A stretch of DNA of 64,000 bases from Protea cynaroides (taxonomy: Eukaryota; Streptophyta; Magnoliopsida; Proteales; Proteaceae), in assembly GCA_028583415.1 (NCBI GenBank), contig CM053270.1:4056501-4120500 (forward strand). Direction: 5' to 3'. Made by a program: the position numbers and the translations under genes. The notes below the pieces were generated by a model. It was not told the origin of the DNA, made no database searches, and worked only from the letters and a program-made list of their open reading frames with translations. Shown one piece after another: positions 45,227 through 56,748 of this stretch. How positions within the stretch are numbered: position 1 is the stretch's first letter; every line of letters starts with the position of its first letter.

Positions 45227-45636
45227 GAATTGTAAATGTAGCTGGTATACCTGCCAGAGTACAATTTGACTCTGGGGCCACGCACTCCTTTGTTTCTATT
45301 TCTTTTGGGAAGCGAATGGAGTTACCAATCAAGCCCTTGAACCCAAGCTTGATAGTTCGCTCTCCACTAGGAGTCGAAGTGGCTTTGATCGAATATTATG
45401 GACCATGTACTGTATGTATTGAGGGCCGAGACTTAGAAGCAAGCCTAGTACTACTCGAGATGGCAGACTTTGATGTCATTTTGGGAATGGATTGGCTAGG
45501 CCATCATTCGGCCATCCTATTATGTGGTGAAAGGAAGCTTGTGCTTACTAACAAAAAGGGAAGGGAATATAGCTTCACTGGGATCAGGCTATCTAGGAAG
45601 CGGAAGCTGATTCTCTCCGCCCTAAAAGCCAAGTGA
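45227..45636 (+). pseudogene. Aspartic protease of element F
   Basis: FDSGATHSFVSISFG carries the active site and MADFDVILGMDWLGHH the second block. The frame is open up to TGA at 45634-45636, where relatives have a sense codon, and then continues in the same frame into RT. There is no start codon before the active site, consistent with Gag-Pol fusion. Confidence 0.9.
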
Positions 45637-46974
45637 TGCTTAGAGAAAGGGGGAGTGGGGTATCTGGTATCTGTAGTCGACATCACAGCGGAGTCACACA
45701 AGATGGAAGATATAGATGTGGTTCGAGAGTTCCCAGATGTATTTCCAGAGGAGCTTCCAGGTCTACCGTCGGACAGGGCTACAGAGTTTATAATAGATCT
45801 TATGCCAGGTTCGGCGCCGGTGTCTGAAGCACCATACAGGATGGCCCCTACCGAGTTAAAGGAGTTGAAGACCCAGTTACAAGAGTTGTTGGATAAGGGT
45901 TTCATACGACCTAGCATATCGCCTTGGGGAGCACCGGTATTATTCGTCAAGAAGAAAGACGGAAGTGTAAGGCTGTGCATTGACTACCGTGAACTGAACA
46001 AGTTGACTATCAAGAACCGGTATCCTTTGCCTAGGATCGATGATTTGTTCGATCAGCTGCAGGGTGCAAAGGTCTTCTTGAAGATCGATCTCCGATCGGG
46101 GTATCACCAACTGAAGATCAAGGCCGGAGATATTCCGAAGACAGCTTTTAGGACGAGGTATGGGCATTATGAGTTTCTAGTTATGTCTTTCGGGTTGACC
46201 AATGCTCCAACGTCGTTTATGGAACTGATGAACCGAGTGTTTCATGATATGTTGGACACTTTGGTCATCGTATTCATCGATGACATATTGATCTACTCTA
46301 AGGACATGGAGACTCATACAACACACTTGAGGGCAGCCCTACAACGGCTGAGACAAGAGAAGCTTTATGCTAAGTTCAAGAAGTGCGAGTTTTGGCTGAA
46401 GGAAGTGGCTTTCTTGGGCCATGTTGTATCTGAAGACGGTATCAAGGTTGATCCAAGTAAGATAGCTGCTATAGTAAGATGGGAAGCACCAAAATCTGTT
46501 GCGGAGATTCGTAGTTTCCTTGGGTTGGGTGGTTATTATAGAAGATTCGTGGAAGATTACTCCAGGATCGCTGTTCCACTCACCAGATTGACCAAGAAGG
46601 GAGAGAAATTCATATGGACAGATGAGTGTGAGAAGTGCTTTCAGACTTTGAAGTCAAGACTAGTCTTTGCACCTATCTTGACCATCCCAGAACCAAGCAT
46701 ACCGTTTAATTTATATACGGATGCTTCAGGGTTGGGTATTGGGTGTGTATTGATGCAAGGAGAGCAGGTGATTGCTTACGCATCAAGACAGTTAAAGGAG
46801 CATGAAAAGAACTATCCTACGCATGACTTGGAGCTAGCAGCGGTTATACATGCAATCAAGACTTGGAGACACTACTTGTACGGTGATAAGTTTCAGATCA
46901 AGTCAGATCACAAGAGCTTAACTTATCTTTTCACTCAGAAGGATCTGAATATGAGATAGAGGAGATGGCTGGAA
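45637..46974 (+). pseudogene. Reverse transcriptase and RNase H of element F
   Basis: The open frame 45637-46956 contains YRMAPTELKELKTQLQELLD, CIDYRELN, IDLRSGYHQLKIKAGD, MSFGLTNAPTSF, FIDDILIYSKD (about 46275), FLGHVV, GYYRRFVEDYS, and RNase H motifs LYTDASGLGIGCVLM, YPTHDLELAAVIHAIKTWRH and SDHKSLTYLF. All catalytic residues I can check are present. One TAG at 46957 (Gln in relatives) separates it from integrase. This is the best-preserved RT in the window. Confidence 0.94.
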
Positions 46975-48756
46975 TTGTTGAAAGATTATGATTGTGACAT
47001 CCAGTACCATCCGGGTAAAGCAAATGTGGTGGCTAACACCTTAAGCAGAAAGTGGGCATTGAAACCTGAGGCAGGACCAAGTACAAATGCTGCATTTTGT
47101 GCTGCAGCTTCAAGTTTAATCGAAGGTGATGAAGAGTATAAAATAGAGACTGCAGAATATCCAGTCGAGCAAGGCTTAATTCATAAGTTCACCATGATGT
47201 TCGCAGCTTTGAAGATCTCACCGGATCTAGTTGATGAAGTCAAGGTAGCAATCCTACAGGATCCTCATCTCAAGACAGTGCAAGAAGACTTAGAGAAGGG
47301 TACAAGCAATCCTGACTTTACCTTAGATTCAGACAAGGTACTCAGGTATCGTGGATGGTTATGTATACCTGAGAGTGAGGACTGCAATATCAGAGATCGA
47401 GTTATGACTGAAGCTCATTACACTCCATATTCGGTTCATCTAGGAAGTACCAAAATGTACCATGATTTAAGAAGACTATATTGGTGGAGGGGTATGAAAG
47501 CTGATATAGCTCGTTTCGTGTTCCAATGTCTGAATTGTCAACAAGTTAAAGCAGAAAGGTAGAGACCCGCAAGTTTACTACAGCCTTTATCGGAACCTGC
47601 ATGGAAGTGGGATTGCATTACTATGGATTTCGTCACTGGCTTACCTTTAACACCAAGGTCAGTGGATGCAGTTTGGGTTATAGTCGATCGACTCACCAAG
47701 ACAGCTCGATTTATTGCGGTCAGACCTCAGTATACCATGGAGAAACTGGCCAAGTTATATGTTGATAATAAAGTCAGACTTCATGGCGTTCCAGAGAGTA
47801 TAGTATCTGACAGAGATCCCCGTTTTACATCAAAGTTCTGGGAAGGATTACAGAAAGCTATGGGAACAAAGTTGAAGTTCAGTACAGCTTTTCACCCTCA
47901 GACGGACGGACAGTCAGAGCGAACTATTTAAATTTTAGAAGATATGCTCCGAGCTTATGCAATAGATTTCATGGGAGCTTGGGATGAGAAGCTATCACTT
48001 ATCGAGTTTGCTTATAACAACAGTTATCAGGCTACAATTCAGATGGCCCCATATGAAGCACTCTATGGGAAGAAGTGTCGTACACCTCTGTTATAGAACG
48101 AAGTGGGAGAAAGAAGAATTGTAGGACAGGAGTTTGTTGAATAAACTTGCCGAGTGATTGATCAAATCAAGGAGAGAGTAAAGACAGCTCAAGTTCGACA
48201 GAAGCACTATGCGGATAATCGACGTCGAGATCTGGAGTTTGCAGTGGGTGACAAAGTATTCTTGAAGGTATCACCGGTGCGAGGTTTGAAATGGTTTGGT
48301 AAGAAGGGGAAGCTTTGCCCCAGGTATGTGGGACCGTATGAGATATTGACCCGATGTGGTAATGTAGCATATCAATTGACTCTACCACCATCTATGTCTA
48401 GTGTTCATAATGTGTTCCATGTATCATTACTGAAGAAGTATGTCAGAGATCCATCGCACATCTTGAACGCTGATCCCCCAGACTTGACTTAAGACTTAAC
48501 ATTCGAAGTGGTGCATGTGATGCTCTCAAGTCGAAAAGTCCAGCAACTTCAAACCAAGGATATCCATTATGTGAAGGTGCATTGGAGTAGCCAAAATGTG
48601 GAGGAAATTACTTGGGAAGAAGAGAGCGCGATGAGGAAGGAGTACCCTAACCTTTTCAACGATCAAGGTATGTTCAAATTTCGGGGCCGAAATTTCCTTA
48701 AGGGTGGGGGAGTTGTGAAACCTACATGCAAATTTCGGGGACAAAATTTCTTTTAA
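46975..48756 (+). pseudogene. Integrase and chromodomain of element F
   Basis: Zinc-binding histidines lie near 47410-47445 and C-x2-C in QCLNCQQVKAER. Core: CITMDFVTGLPLTP (first Asp), SIVSDRDPRFTSKFW (second Asp), HPQTDGQSERTI and then the Glu-containing ILEDMLRAY after a TAA. C-terminal: FHVSLLKKYVRDP, chromodomain SRKVQQLQTKDIHYVKVHWS, EEITWEEESAMRKEYPNLF. Stops at about 47560, 47929, 48094, 48142 and 48490; the frame is otherwise continuous and ends at 48756. Confidence 0.92.
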
Positions 48757-48768
48757 GGGTGGGGGAGT
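48694..48768 (+). other. Duplicated polypurine tract of element F
   Basis: The tract aagggtgggggagt next to the 3' LTR (48755-48768) is preceded 57 bases earlier by a second one (48698-48711), each following aatttcgggg..aaatttc. After the inner copy, tgtgaaacc resembles a decayed LTR start. Confidence 0.75.
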
Positions 48769-51104
48769 TATAAGACCCGCGCTCCGTAAACCCGGTCTAA
48801 ACCTTGGTTTTGATGTCGTGACAGGTCCTACGATCATCACCGGGCCAGACGGGACGAGCGGATGACAAACAGGTATGAAATCGGACCAAAGATGATCGAA
48901 TCAACATGATTTTATGTTGACCGGTCGATGGTACCGGTCTTGGTACCGGTTGACCGGTCAGGTCTGCGCACCTAAGTGTGGAAATCCGGAAATTGACTTT
49001 TGAGGGTCCCACTTGCCTGATTTTGAATTATAAGACCTTCCTAATCCTAATAGGTTACTAAACCCTAATTCTAGCCTACAAATACACCCTTAAACCTCCT
49101 CAAATCCTTTCCATTGTCTCTAGCAAACCCTAGAAAAGAGAGAGAGGTTGGAAAGGAGAAGGGGTTAGGAAGAAGAAGAAGGTGCCGCCATTACCGTTCG
49201 ACGACGCTCACGCTACGCCAGTCAACGGTAAGTGTTTGAATCAATCTTCTTACCCTATGTTAGTTGTGTGGGTGGATCAATACCATGCAAAGTAGGTATT
49301 GATCTAAAACCCTAAATTGGCCAATAAACCCTAAGTTGTCGTCGAACCTTAGATTCGAGTTCCGAGATGATATTCATTGAATTGAGACTTGAATGAGTTG
49401 GGGATAACTCTAACTCCAAGTTTAGACTTAGAATGGATAGGAAACCTTGGAAATCCAGGGAGGATGATCGACGGCAGTCGAAAAACCCATGTATGGTCTT
49501 CCGGAGACATACCGGTCGACTATACCGGTTGCACACAGTGCGGCCGGTATGTTGCCACCGGTATCCCTCGGGAGGCTGGTCTGTGGGGACCGGCTGACCA
49601 TACCGGTCGTCAGTCTTTCCCACAGAGCTGCGACCAGTACATGCCACCGGTCAGCTCTGTGAGGGTATTTTGTAACCATGTTGGTTTCCGACCAACATGA
49701 AACCCTAAGTAATATATTCTAATGAAACCCTAATAACATTGTAGGACTTTGTGACTTTCCGTTTGGATCTTGCAATGTGGAGCAAGCTAACAAACGAGCG
49801 TCAGGTAAGGGAATCTGACCTAAACCTAATAATTAATGGACAGTAAGTTGTTGTTAATTACCTGAATATATATGATGTGATGCTTGTGCATATTCACATG
49901 CCATCCTTTACTTTCAGTTATTATTATTGTTCATGCATTGATAAGATGTGATTGTTAAGCATGTGATTGTTTTCGTTAGTATGTGGAGTGGGGCATGGGC
50001 CTGGGATCGCTCCTCACACTAGCACCCTTTTATAGTATTCTGTCTTAACATGCTTGGTACGGGTGGGGCATCAGGGGAAGGTCGTGGTACGGTGGTCTTT
50101 GATATTGATGTTGGCTTGGCCATGGTTATGTGGCACTGTGGTCTCTGAGTCGACGCTAGCTTGTCTACGATGCTTTAGCTCTATCTCTATGCCGTAGGGA
50201 GTTATGTTGGGATAGGGTCTACCTGCGTATTGTTTCTATCCTAGTGGGTTAGTTGCGGATAGGGCATCAGGGGAGGTGTGGGAATGCCTTAGCTCTATCT
50301 CTATGTCGTAGACGACTGTGCTGGGATAGAGCATACATTGATGACATATAGGATTGGTTAGTTGCGAGCCCAGTTTGCGAGCCCTGACCAGTAGGGGCTT
50401 AGGTACTGGTATGGGTAGAGCATCAGGGGAGGTACGGGGGTATCTTAGCTCTATCTCTATTCCATGATGGGTGCATGTGGGCCAATGGGGGTGTGATCCA
50501 TGAGGTGCTACACACTCGTGTATAGAGGTGCGGGGGCCACCAAACCTTTCTATATCACATTACAAACTTTAAACCAGACCACAGCATAAAATGATTGTTA
50601 CTCATGCATAATATTGTGAAACTGTCTGATTGTCTTACTGAGCTAAGTTGTGAGCTCACCCTTTGTATATATACATGTTTTAGATGTTGATGCAGGTTAC
50701 ACTGTGGATGACTACATGAATGCTCCGGCTTATCGTGGTGTTGCTGCGTTGGATGTACAGGCAGGAGAGGACGAGCATGACGCTTCATGCGAGTGCCCTT
50801 TCTGTGTGTACCTTTGATTGGTTTTATTTATTTATTTTCATTATTTTCGATTGGATTAAAGAGATGTAATGATATTATATTATTTGTTTGGATTTGAATA
50901 ATTTGGTATTTTATTTAAAGTTATCAATAGATTCTCAGTTCATTATATTTAAAAGACTTCCGCTGTACTATTTATATTCTGATTGTGGTTATGTGTGATG
51001 GTTTGTATGAGTGGACACGACCTATTTGAGATCCTGGTGTGAACCGTTGCTTCAATGACGGTTCACTCACACCATTCTGGTTCGATCAGAATTGGGGTGT
51101 GGCA
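48769..51104 (+). repeat. 3' LTR of element F
   Basis: It begins TATAAGACCC (mutated TG) and ends GTGTGGCA, pairing with 39061-41378. It contains an intact small ORF (50647-50817), ACCGGT clusters and a mutated TATA box. Confidence 0.94.
50647..50817 (+). CDS. LTR-internal small ORF, element F 3' LTR copy
   Basis: Same 171-base frame: LDVDAGYTVDDYMNAPAYRG and EDEHDASCECPFCVYL. It differs from the 5' copy in few positions; ACY of the 5' copy is AGY here, as in other elements. Confidence 0.45.
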   Translation, partial: VVSSPFVYIHVLDVDAGYTVDDYMNAPAYRGVAALDVQAGEDEHDASCECPFCVYL

Positions 51105-51442
51105 AAAAATATTTGACGTCGAAAGGGTGAGCACACATCATGGCTCAGTGAGCAAACAAAATAATGCGACAAACATATTCATGCATTCAATTCATATCTT
51201 TGGTCTGATTTTTAAGTTTGCAATATGCTATAGAAAGGTTTGGTGGCCCCCGCACCTCTATACACAAGTGAATGAATCCACCCAATGGATCAAACACCAT
51301 TGTCATCCCACATGCACCCACCATGGAATAGAGATAAAGCTAAAGTATCCGGATCAAACACCGCCAACACTTCCCCTGATGCCCTACCCATACCACGTAA
51401 GTCCCTATTGGAGAGGGCTTGCAAACTGGGCTCGCAACTAAC
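51105..51442 (-). repeat. 5' LTR of element E, second piece
   Basis: Continues exactly where 39060 stopped, through the tagagataaagctaa motif, to gcaactaac. It is cut there by element G; the remainder (including this LTR's promoter) would lie beyond G, outside the window. Confidence 0.88.
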
Positions 51443-51699
51443 TGTAAGCACCCCATTTTTTCCACCCTCGGCATAAGTGAACCAATATGACATGTTTCTG
51501 ACCTTTAACCCAAAGATTTGTGATTTTTCACTGATCCCCACAGCAGGGTCATGGGCTATTATCTGCATAGATGCATAGGTCATAGAATTATCTTCGAAAC
51601 GAGACCAGAATTGCTCAATTCCGATATCAAATGAGGAAGATATGAGCATTTTAGTCGGATGATACATATATGGGAGGTTTCTGAAATTATTATAAATAA

Positions 51700-52370
51700 T
51701 CCCAGGGGCCTTCATGCAAATTATCCTAAGTCGGATCGTTTGAATTTCAAATCATCATATCTTGATCATCCGACATCGGATTCAGATGATTCCAAAACCA
51801 TTATTCTTCATTCATGATGTTCTACAAAGTGGACGTAAAAAATCCCGGGTAGAAGTCACCAGTGGGTCCCATGCAAGCTTGCATGCAAAATGATCGTTCG
51901 AACTTCAAAGCTTCATATCTTTTTCGTTCTACGTCGGATTCAGACGATTCCAAGGCCATTGTTCTTCATTTGTGATGTCCTACAAAGTGGACGTGGAAAA
52001 TCTCGGGTAAAGGTCTCCGGAGGGTCCCATGCAAAATTACATATGAAAATGGTCATTTAATATTCAAAAATTCATATTTTGATCATCCCATATCCAAATC
52101 AGGTGATTCCAGTCTCATTATGTTCCATTTTTAGTGCTCTACAAAGTGGACGAAAAATATTTTCGGTAGAAGCCTCCGAAGGATCTCATGCAGAATGGCT
52201 AGCCAAATTATCGATAATTGATCCGCTTAAACTTCAAAAATTCATAAGTTGACCATTTTACTTCCAAATGAGGTGATTCCAGTTCCTATATTCCTCATTT
52301 TTAAGGTTCTACAAATGAACGTAAAACATTTGGAATAGAGGCCATCAGAAAATTCCATGCGGGACGACAG
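51700..52370. repeat. Diverged tandem array, period about 158 bases
   Basis: The marker tacaaagtggacg and its variants start at 51823, 51981, 52140 and 52310 (spacings 158, 159, 170). Each unit also repeats gattcc and gggtcccatgca-like words. Confidence 0.7.
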
Positions 52371-52515
52371 TGGAAATGACCCATGAAATGACTAGGAGAG
52401 AAAACCCAGTTAATTTCAATCAATCCAGTCAACTCAGCTCAGTTCAAGCCAGTCTAGGCCTAACCCAATCAATCCTTATCAATCCAGACCAATTCATGGT
52501 GGCACATACGCATAT

Positions 52516-52652
52516 ATTTCTTTTATATATTATTATATAATGTATAATATATTATAATATATCATATAATATATACATATGTTTTATATGTATATTATAT
52601 TATATATATTAATATATTAATATATTATATAATTATATATATTTTTTATATA
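52516..52652. repeat. AT-rich dinucleotide-like stretch
   Basis: Almost pure A/T with tatata and atatta runs. Confidence 0.85.
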
Positions 52653-52800
52653 GAAAACAAAGGATCCCAAAGAGAGAGGACCGAAAAAAAAAGGGGAAAA
52701 AGGAAAGAAATAAAGAGAATAAGATCGGGGAAGAGGAGAAATAAAGAAAGAATAAGAAAAGGAAAAAAAAAAAAGAAAAGAGGACCCGAGGAGAATCTGA

Positions 52801-52846
<46 letters not shown>

Positions 52847-53341
52847 GTGGAAAGAAAAAGGAAAAAAAAACAGAAAAAAAGAAGATTGAGAAATCGAGAA
52901 AGATTGAGAGAGAGGGAGAGAAAAGAATAAAAAAAGAAAAAAAAAGAGAGGATGGCGAAACCGAAGAAGGAAAGAAGAGGAAGAAGAAGGAAAGAGAGGG
53001 AAGAGGGAAAATAAAATAAAATAAAATAAAAGCTTGTCGGTTGGAAAAGGGAAGAAAACCGGAGAAGATAAGAAGAGAAAAGGGAGGCTGGAAAATGAGA
53101 AAAGGAGAAAAATCGAGATGAGGAAAGGAGAGAGAGAGTGGAGGAAGAAAAGAATAAAAAAAAACAGAAAAGAGGAAAGAAACCGAGAAGAGAGAGAGGA
53201 AGAAAAGGAAGAAGCATGAGGTGGAGAGGAGAAGAAAAATTGGAAAAGAAGGGGAGAGGACCGAGAAGAAGGAGGAGGTGGAAAGGAGAAGAAAAAAAAG
53301 CAGAAAAAAAAATGGAGAAGAAGGAGGAGAAAACCGAAAGA

Positions 53342-53387
<46 letters not shown>

Positions 53388-53476
53388 CGTTGAGAAGAAG
53401 AGGGAGAAATCAGAAAGAGAGGCAGTAGCGAGAAGAAGAAGAAGGAGAAGGCTACCACTGGAGGTGGCTCTGCGAT
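52653..53476. repeat. Purine tract of about 820 bases with two (GA)n blocks
   Basis: The plus strand is almost only A and G, with (ga)n at about 52804-52844 and 53346-53384. Long apparent reading frames on both strands here are compositional. Confidence 0.9.
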
Positions 53477-54039
53477 AGAGGTAAGCCGCTGCCCCCATCT
53501 TCATTTACTCCTCTTGCACGATCACCGATCCACCTTGAACCCAACCTCCATCTCCTACATGAACCACATCTGTCCACACCTGCTGCCTTAATACCACCAT
53601 GCACCACCACTTAGAAAAACCTGCAGCCATTACCCGTTGTCAAACCACCAACCCAACACCCTACTGTCCCATACTCTCCACGTAACCTGCTGCAACCACT
53701 TACCTCCTCATTAACCAAATCCAACCCTTGATCCATCCCTACATCATTTATCTAATTACAGCCCTTTGATTTCCCATCAATCCTCTGATCCCATATGTTT
53801 TAATTTAATGTGAAATCTGATGTGAATGTGTTTGAGTTTCATATCTATTGACCCGAATGCTTGAATTTCATGTAATCAAAATCTGATTCGAATGAGTTTG
53901 AATTTAATTAAGATTAATTCATATGATTCAATATATTTTTGAATAAATTTGATTGGTTGGGTGATGATCCTATTTTGGTAATGAGATTAAGTATGTACCA
54001 TGGGATGATAATTTTATTTTGATTGTGATGAAATTGAAT

Positions 54040-54600
54040 TGATTCCATCGATTAGGTGAATATGTGATGAAAATTGAATTGATCCCATCGTAATAAAATT
54101 GAATTGATCCCATTGATTATGAGAATTTTGATGAAATTGAGTTGATCTTATCGATCATATGAATCTTGATGAATTTGATCCGATCATATGAATTTGTAAT
54201 TGAATTGATCAGATCATATGAAATTTTGATTGATTCGATCATATGATTCTTGATGAAATTGAATTTGAGCCGACTGTGGAATATTGTGATGAAATTGTAA
54301 TTGATCCGATCGTATGGAATTATGATTGATTCAATTATGGCATTATGATGAAAATTGATTTGATTATGACATTATGATGAAAATTGATCCGATTATGGTA
54401 TTATGATGAAAATTGATCCGATTATAGCATTATGATGAAGATTGATTCGATTATGGCAAAAAAAATTGATCCGATTATGGCATTATGATGAAAATTGATC
54501 CGATCATATGAAATTTTGATGGAATTAAAATTGATCCGATCATATGCTTGGAATAATATGATTAAAATTGAACCATTGATCTTGGAGTTTTGATTTGATC
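54040..54600. repeat. Degenerate tandem repeats, about 30-base unit
   Basis: Repeats of gattatggcattatgatgaa with attgatccgatcatatg variants; clearest at 54330-54510. Confidence 0.75.
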
Positions 54601-54870
54601 CGTTGATCATAATTTACCTTCATTTGAGTAATCTGAATGGTTAGATTATTAATTTGAGTAATCTAAACCGTTGGATTATCTTCAAAGTGATGTAAATGGA
54701 TATGAATGATTAGATTATCATGATAAGTGATCTGGACCGTTAGATTAACTTTGGGAGTGGTTGAAATAATTTTGAACGGTTAGATTACCATCAATAGTGA
54801 TTTATACCGTTGAATTTTTCATCATGAATATTTGCATGCTCATTGCCATAGTTGGATGCTTATTGCCATA

Positions 54871-55338
54871 ATTAGGGTAGAAAACCCTAAAATGGAAAGA
54901 ATGTAACAATTAGGGTAGAAAACCCTAAAAAATAGAAATAAAATAATAATTAGGGTAGAAAACCCTAAAATGGAAAGAATGTAACAATTAGGGTAGAAAA
55001 CCCTAAAAAAATAGAATTAAAATAACAAGTAGGGTAGAAAATCCTAAAATGGAAAGAATGTAACAATTAGGGTAGAAAACCCTAAAAAATGGAAATAAAA
55101 TAATAACTAGGGTAGAAAACCCTAAAATGGAAAGAAAGTAACAGTTAGGGTAGAAAACCCTAAAAAATAATTAGGGTAGAAAACCCTAAAAAATGGAAAT
55201 AAAATAATAATTAGGGTAGAAAACCCTAAAATGGAAAGAATTTAACATTAGGGTAGAAAACCCTAAAAATGGAAATAAAATAATAATTAGGGTAGAAAAC
55301 CCTAAAATAGAAAGAAAATAACAATTAGGGTAGAAAAT
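54871..55338. repeat. Telo-box tandem array, about 38-base unit, 13 copies
   Basis: Each unit carries ttagggtagaaaaccctaa, a 7-base inverted repeat around a 5-base loop. The right arm is the plant telo-box word aaaccctaa. Units alternate between a tggaaagaatgtaaca type and an atagaaataaaataat type, so a dimer of about 77 bases is the higher-order unit. Ends decay. Confidence 0.85.
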
Positions 55339-55689
55339 AGCATACTAGATCATGCCATGTAGGCTCTTGCCTTATTTGCAATACATGCCATATTTGAAAG
55401 ATTTTTAAACAATCTTACTGTATGTGAATTTCTTGTCATAAATGTTTTATGTGCCATATTTAGATAGAATATTCTATTTTTTTGGCAATAACTTATTTTA
55501 TGCAACACCCTAGTCAAACTGCCATATCTGCACACTTCTAGAAGACAATCTAGGCGTGGGGACGTGCATTTAGGCACCCACATTCTTGGGAAGGGCATAA
55601 TGGGAATAATAAAACCTTAATAAAGAAAGAGAATTCTTTGCCAAACCTTCCAAAATTAGAATTCAGAATGAAAAGGGTAATTTAGGACG

Positions 55690-56290
55690 ATTTTCCCCTC
55701 GGTAAACCCTAAACCTAGAATAGGTTCTAAACCCTAAACCTAGAATAGGTTCTCAATCATTAACCTAGAACAGATTATCCAGTTCGAACTACGTGGATTC
55801 TGATTCCTAGGGCAAACCCTAAGATACGTAGGCTATTTGGGAGAAACCCAAATTCGGATCCACACATTTAGTCCACTTGGACTATCCATAGATCCACTAG
55901 GATATTTATATACCTTAGTCCACTCGGACTATCCATAGATCCACTAGGATATCCATTCCCATTTCTACCCATCATTCCCGAACTATGCGGATTCTGATTC
56001 CTAGGGCAAACCCTAGGATACGTAGGCTATTTGGGAGAAACCCAAATTCGGATCCACAATTTAGTCCACTCGGACTATCCATAGATCCACTAGGATATTT
56101 ATCCACACCTTAGTCCACTCGGACTATCCAAAGATCCACTAGGATATTTATCCACATTTTGACCCACATAGGGTTATCCACATTCCAACCCAGAATGGGT
56201 TATCCACATTCCAACCCAAATAGGGTTATTCTTAAATCCACTAGGACTATCTATCAGTCCACATGGACTATCCAGATCTTAACCCATAGG
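55690..56290. repeat. Composite direct repeats
   Basis: A block from ctgattcctagggcaaaccc through agtccactcggactatcc occurs at about 55800 and again near 55990. Within it a 50-base unit (tccatagatccactaggat) repeats at least five times. Before it, aaacctagaataggttct repeats two to three times. Confidence 0.75.
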
Positions 56291-56730
56291 ATTTCTCAGC
56301 TTCTCAAGCATAAATTTCAACTTGAACAAAGAACTTAATCATGCACAAGCATATATCACAGCCATAAACTTTAATCACACCTGAACTACGATGGTGAACC
56401 TGATTTTCGAAATAATTCCGTAATACATAGGCAATCTGATGGATACAGATTCGGTTCAATGATATCAAACCACTTGGTTTGGTTTAATTTAATAAATAGA
56501 GTCTAGCATAGGAAAGGTATATGAGACCGATTTCTATCGGGCGGTTTGGGTGCCTAACCCCTTCCCATAACCGTAACCTGACACTTACCCAATCTCTGAT
56601 GGACCAGAATTCCAATCTAAGGGTCATGAGTCAATCGAAGTCTTATCTTGGGGTGAGATTTCACATTTCTAAGGTCCTAGACCTAAATCTAGGTGGCGAC
56701 TTCTAAAGATTTCCATCTTTGTCCTCACAG

Positions 56731-56748
56731 TGGCGACTTCACTGGGGA
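56731..56748 (+). other. Primer-binding-site candidate of element G
   Basis: The bases tggcgacttcactgggga begin with TGG, complementary to a tRNA CCA end. They match the form I remember for Tat/Ogre elements (Arg tRNA). They sit one base after the LTR end. Confidence 0.55.

Larger units (their letters stand above)
39061..51104 (+). mobile_element. Element F: complete gypsy chromovirus with antisense ORF
   Basis: LTRs are 39061-41378 and 48769-51104. The order is primer site, hairpin, antisense ORF (minus), intergenic cluster of inverted motifs, gag, protease, RT, RNase H, integrase, chromodomain and polypurine tract. Gag lies in one frame and all of pol in another, linked by the candidate intron. 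In the first 210 or so LTR bases I count about ten differences between copies. It is the best-preserved copy in the window but has seven or more stops in pol, so it is not autonomous. It inserted into the 5' LTR of element E. Confidence 0.95.
26729..51442 (-). mobile_element. Element E: decayed gypsy chromovirus, interrupted by S2, F and G
   Basis: The 3' LTR is 26729-29054; the interior runs to 38645; the 5' LTR is in pieces at 38646-39060 and 51105-51442, separated by element F. Element G cuts it at 51443. The interior has gag-pol on the minus strand and the antisense ORF on the plus strand, the same plan as F. It is the most mutated of the three gag-pol copies. It inserted into copia element D (left flank atagc). 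Confidence 0.85.
51443..56729 (+). repeat. Long LTR (about 5.3 kb) of element G, Tat/Ogre-like
   Basis: It starts TGTAAGCACCCC, ends TCCTCACA, and is followed after one base by a primer-site-like tggcgacttcactgggga. Such length and primer type recall Ogre/Tat elements, which use an Arg tRNA; that identification is from memory. It has no coding. It is built from successive repeat blocks: a 158-base array, an AT run, a long purine tract, degenerate 30-base repeats, a 38-base telo-box array and 50-base repeats. Left target bases are ctaac. No second copy is in the window. Confidence 0.65.

Noticed and set aside
52617..53504. Long open frames (up to 295 codons) rich in Ser/Phe/Leu on the minus strand, and Lys/Arg/Glu frames on the plus strand
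   Set aside because: They are produced by the purine tract and (GA)n blocks; all frames are open because stop codons are rare in such sequence, and there is no domain.
53481..53760. Possible exon of a host gene after the purine tract
   Set aside because: The Pro/Thr/His-rich look comes from C/A-rich sequence; no stable frame or domain, and it lies inside the element G LTR.
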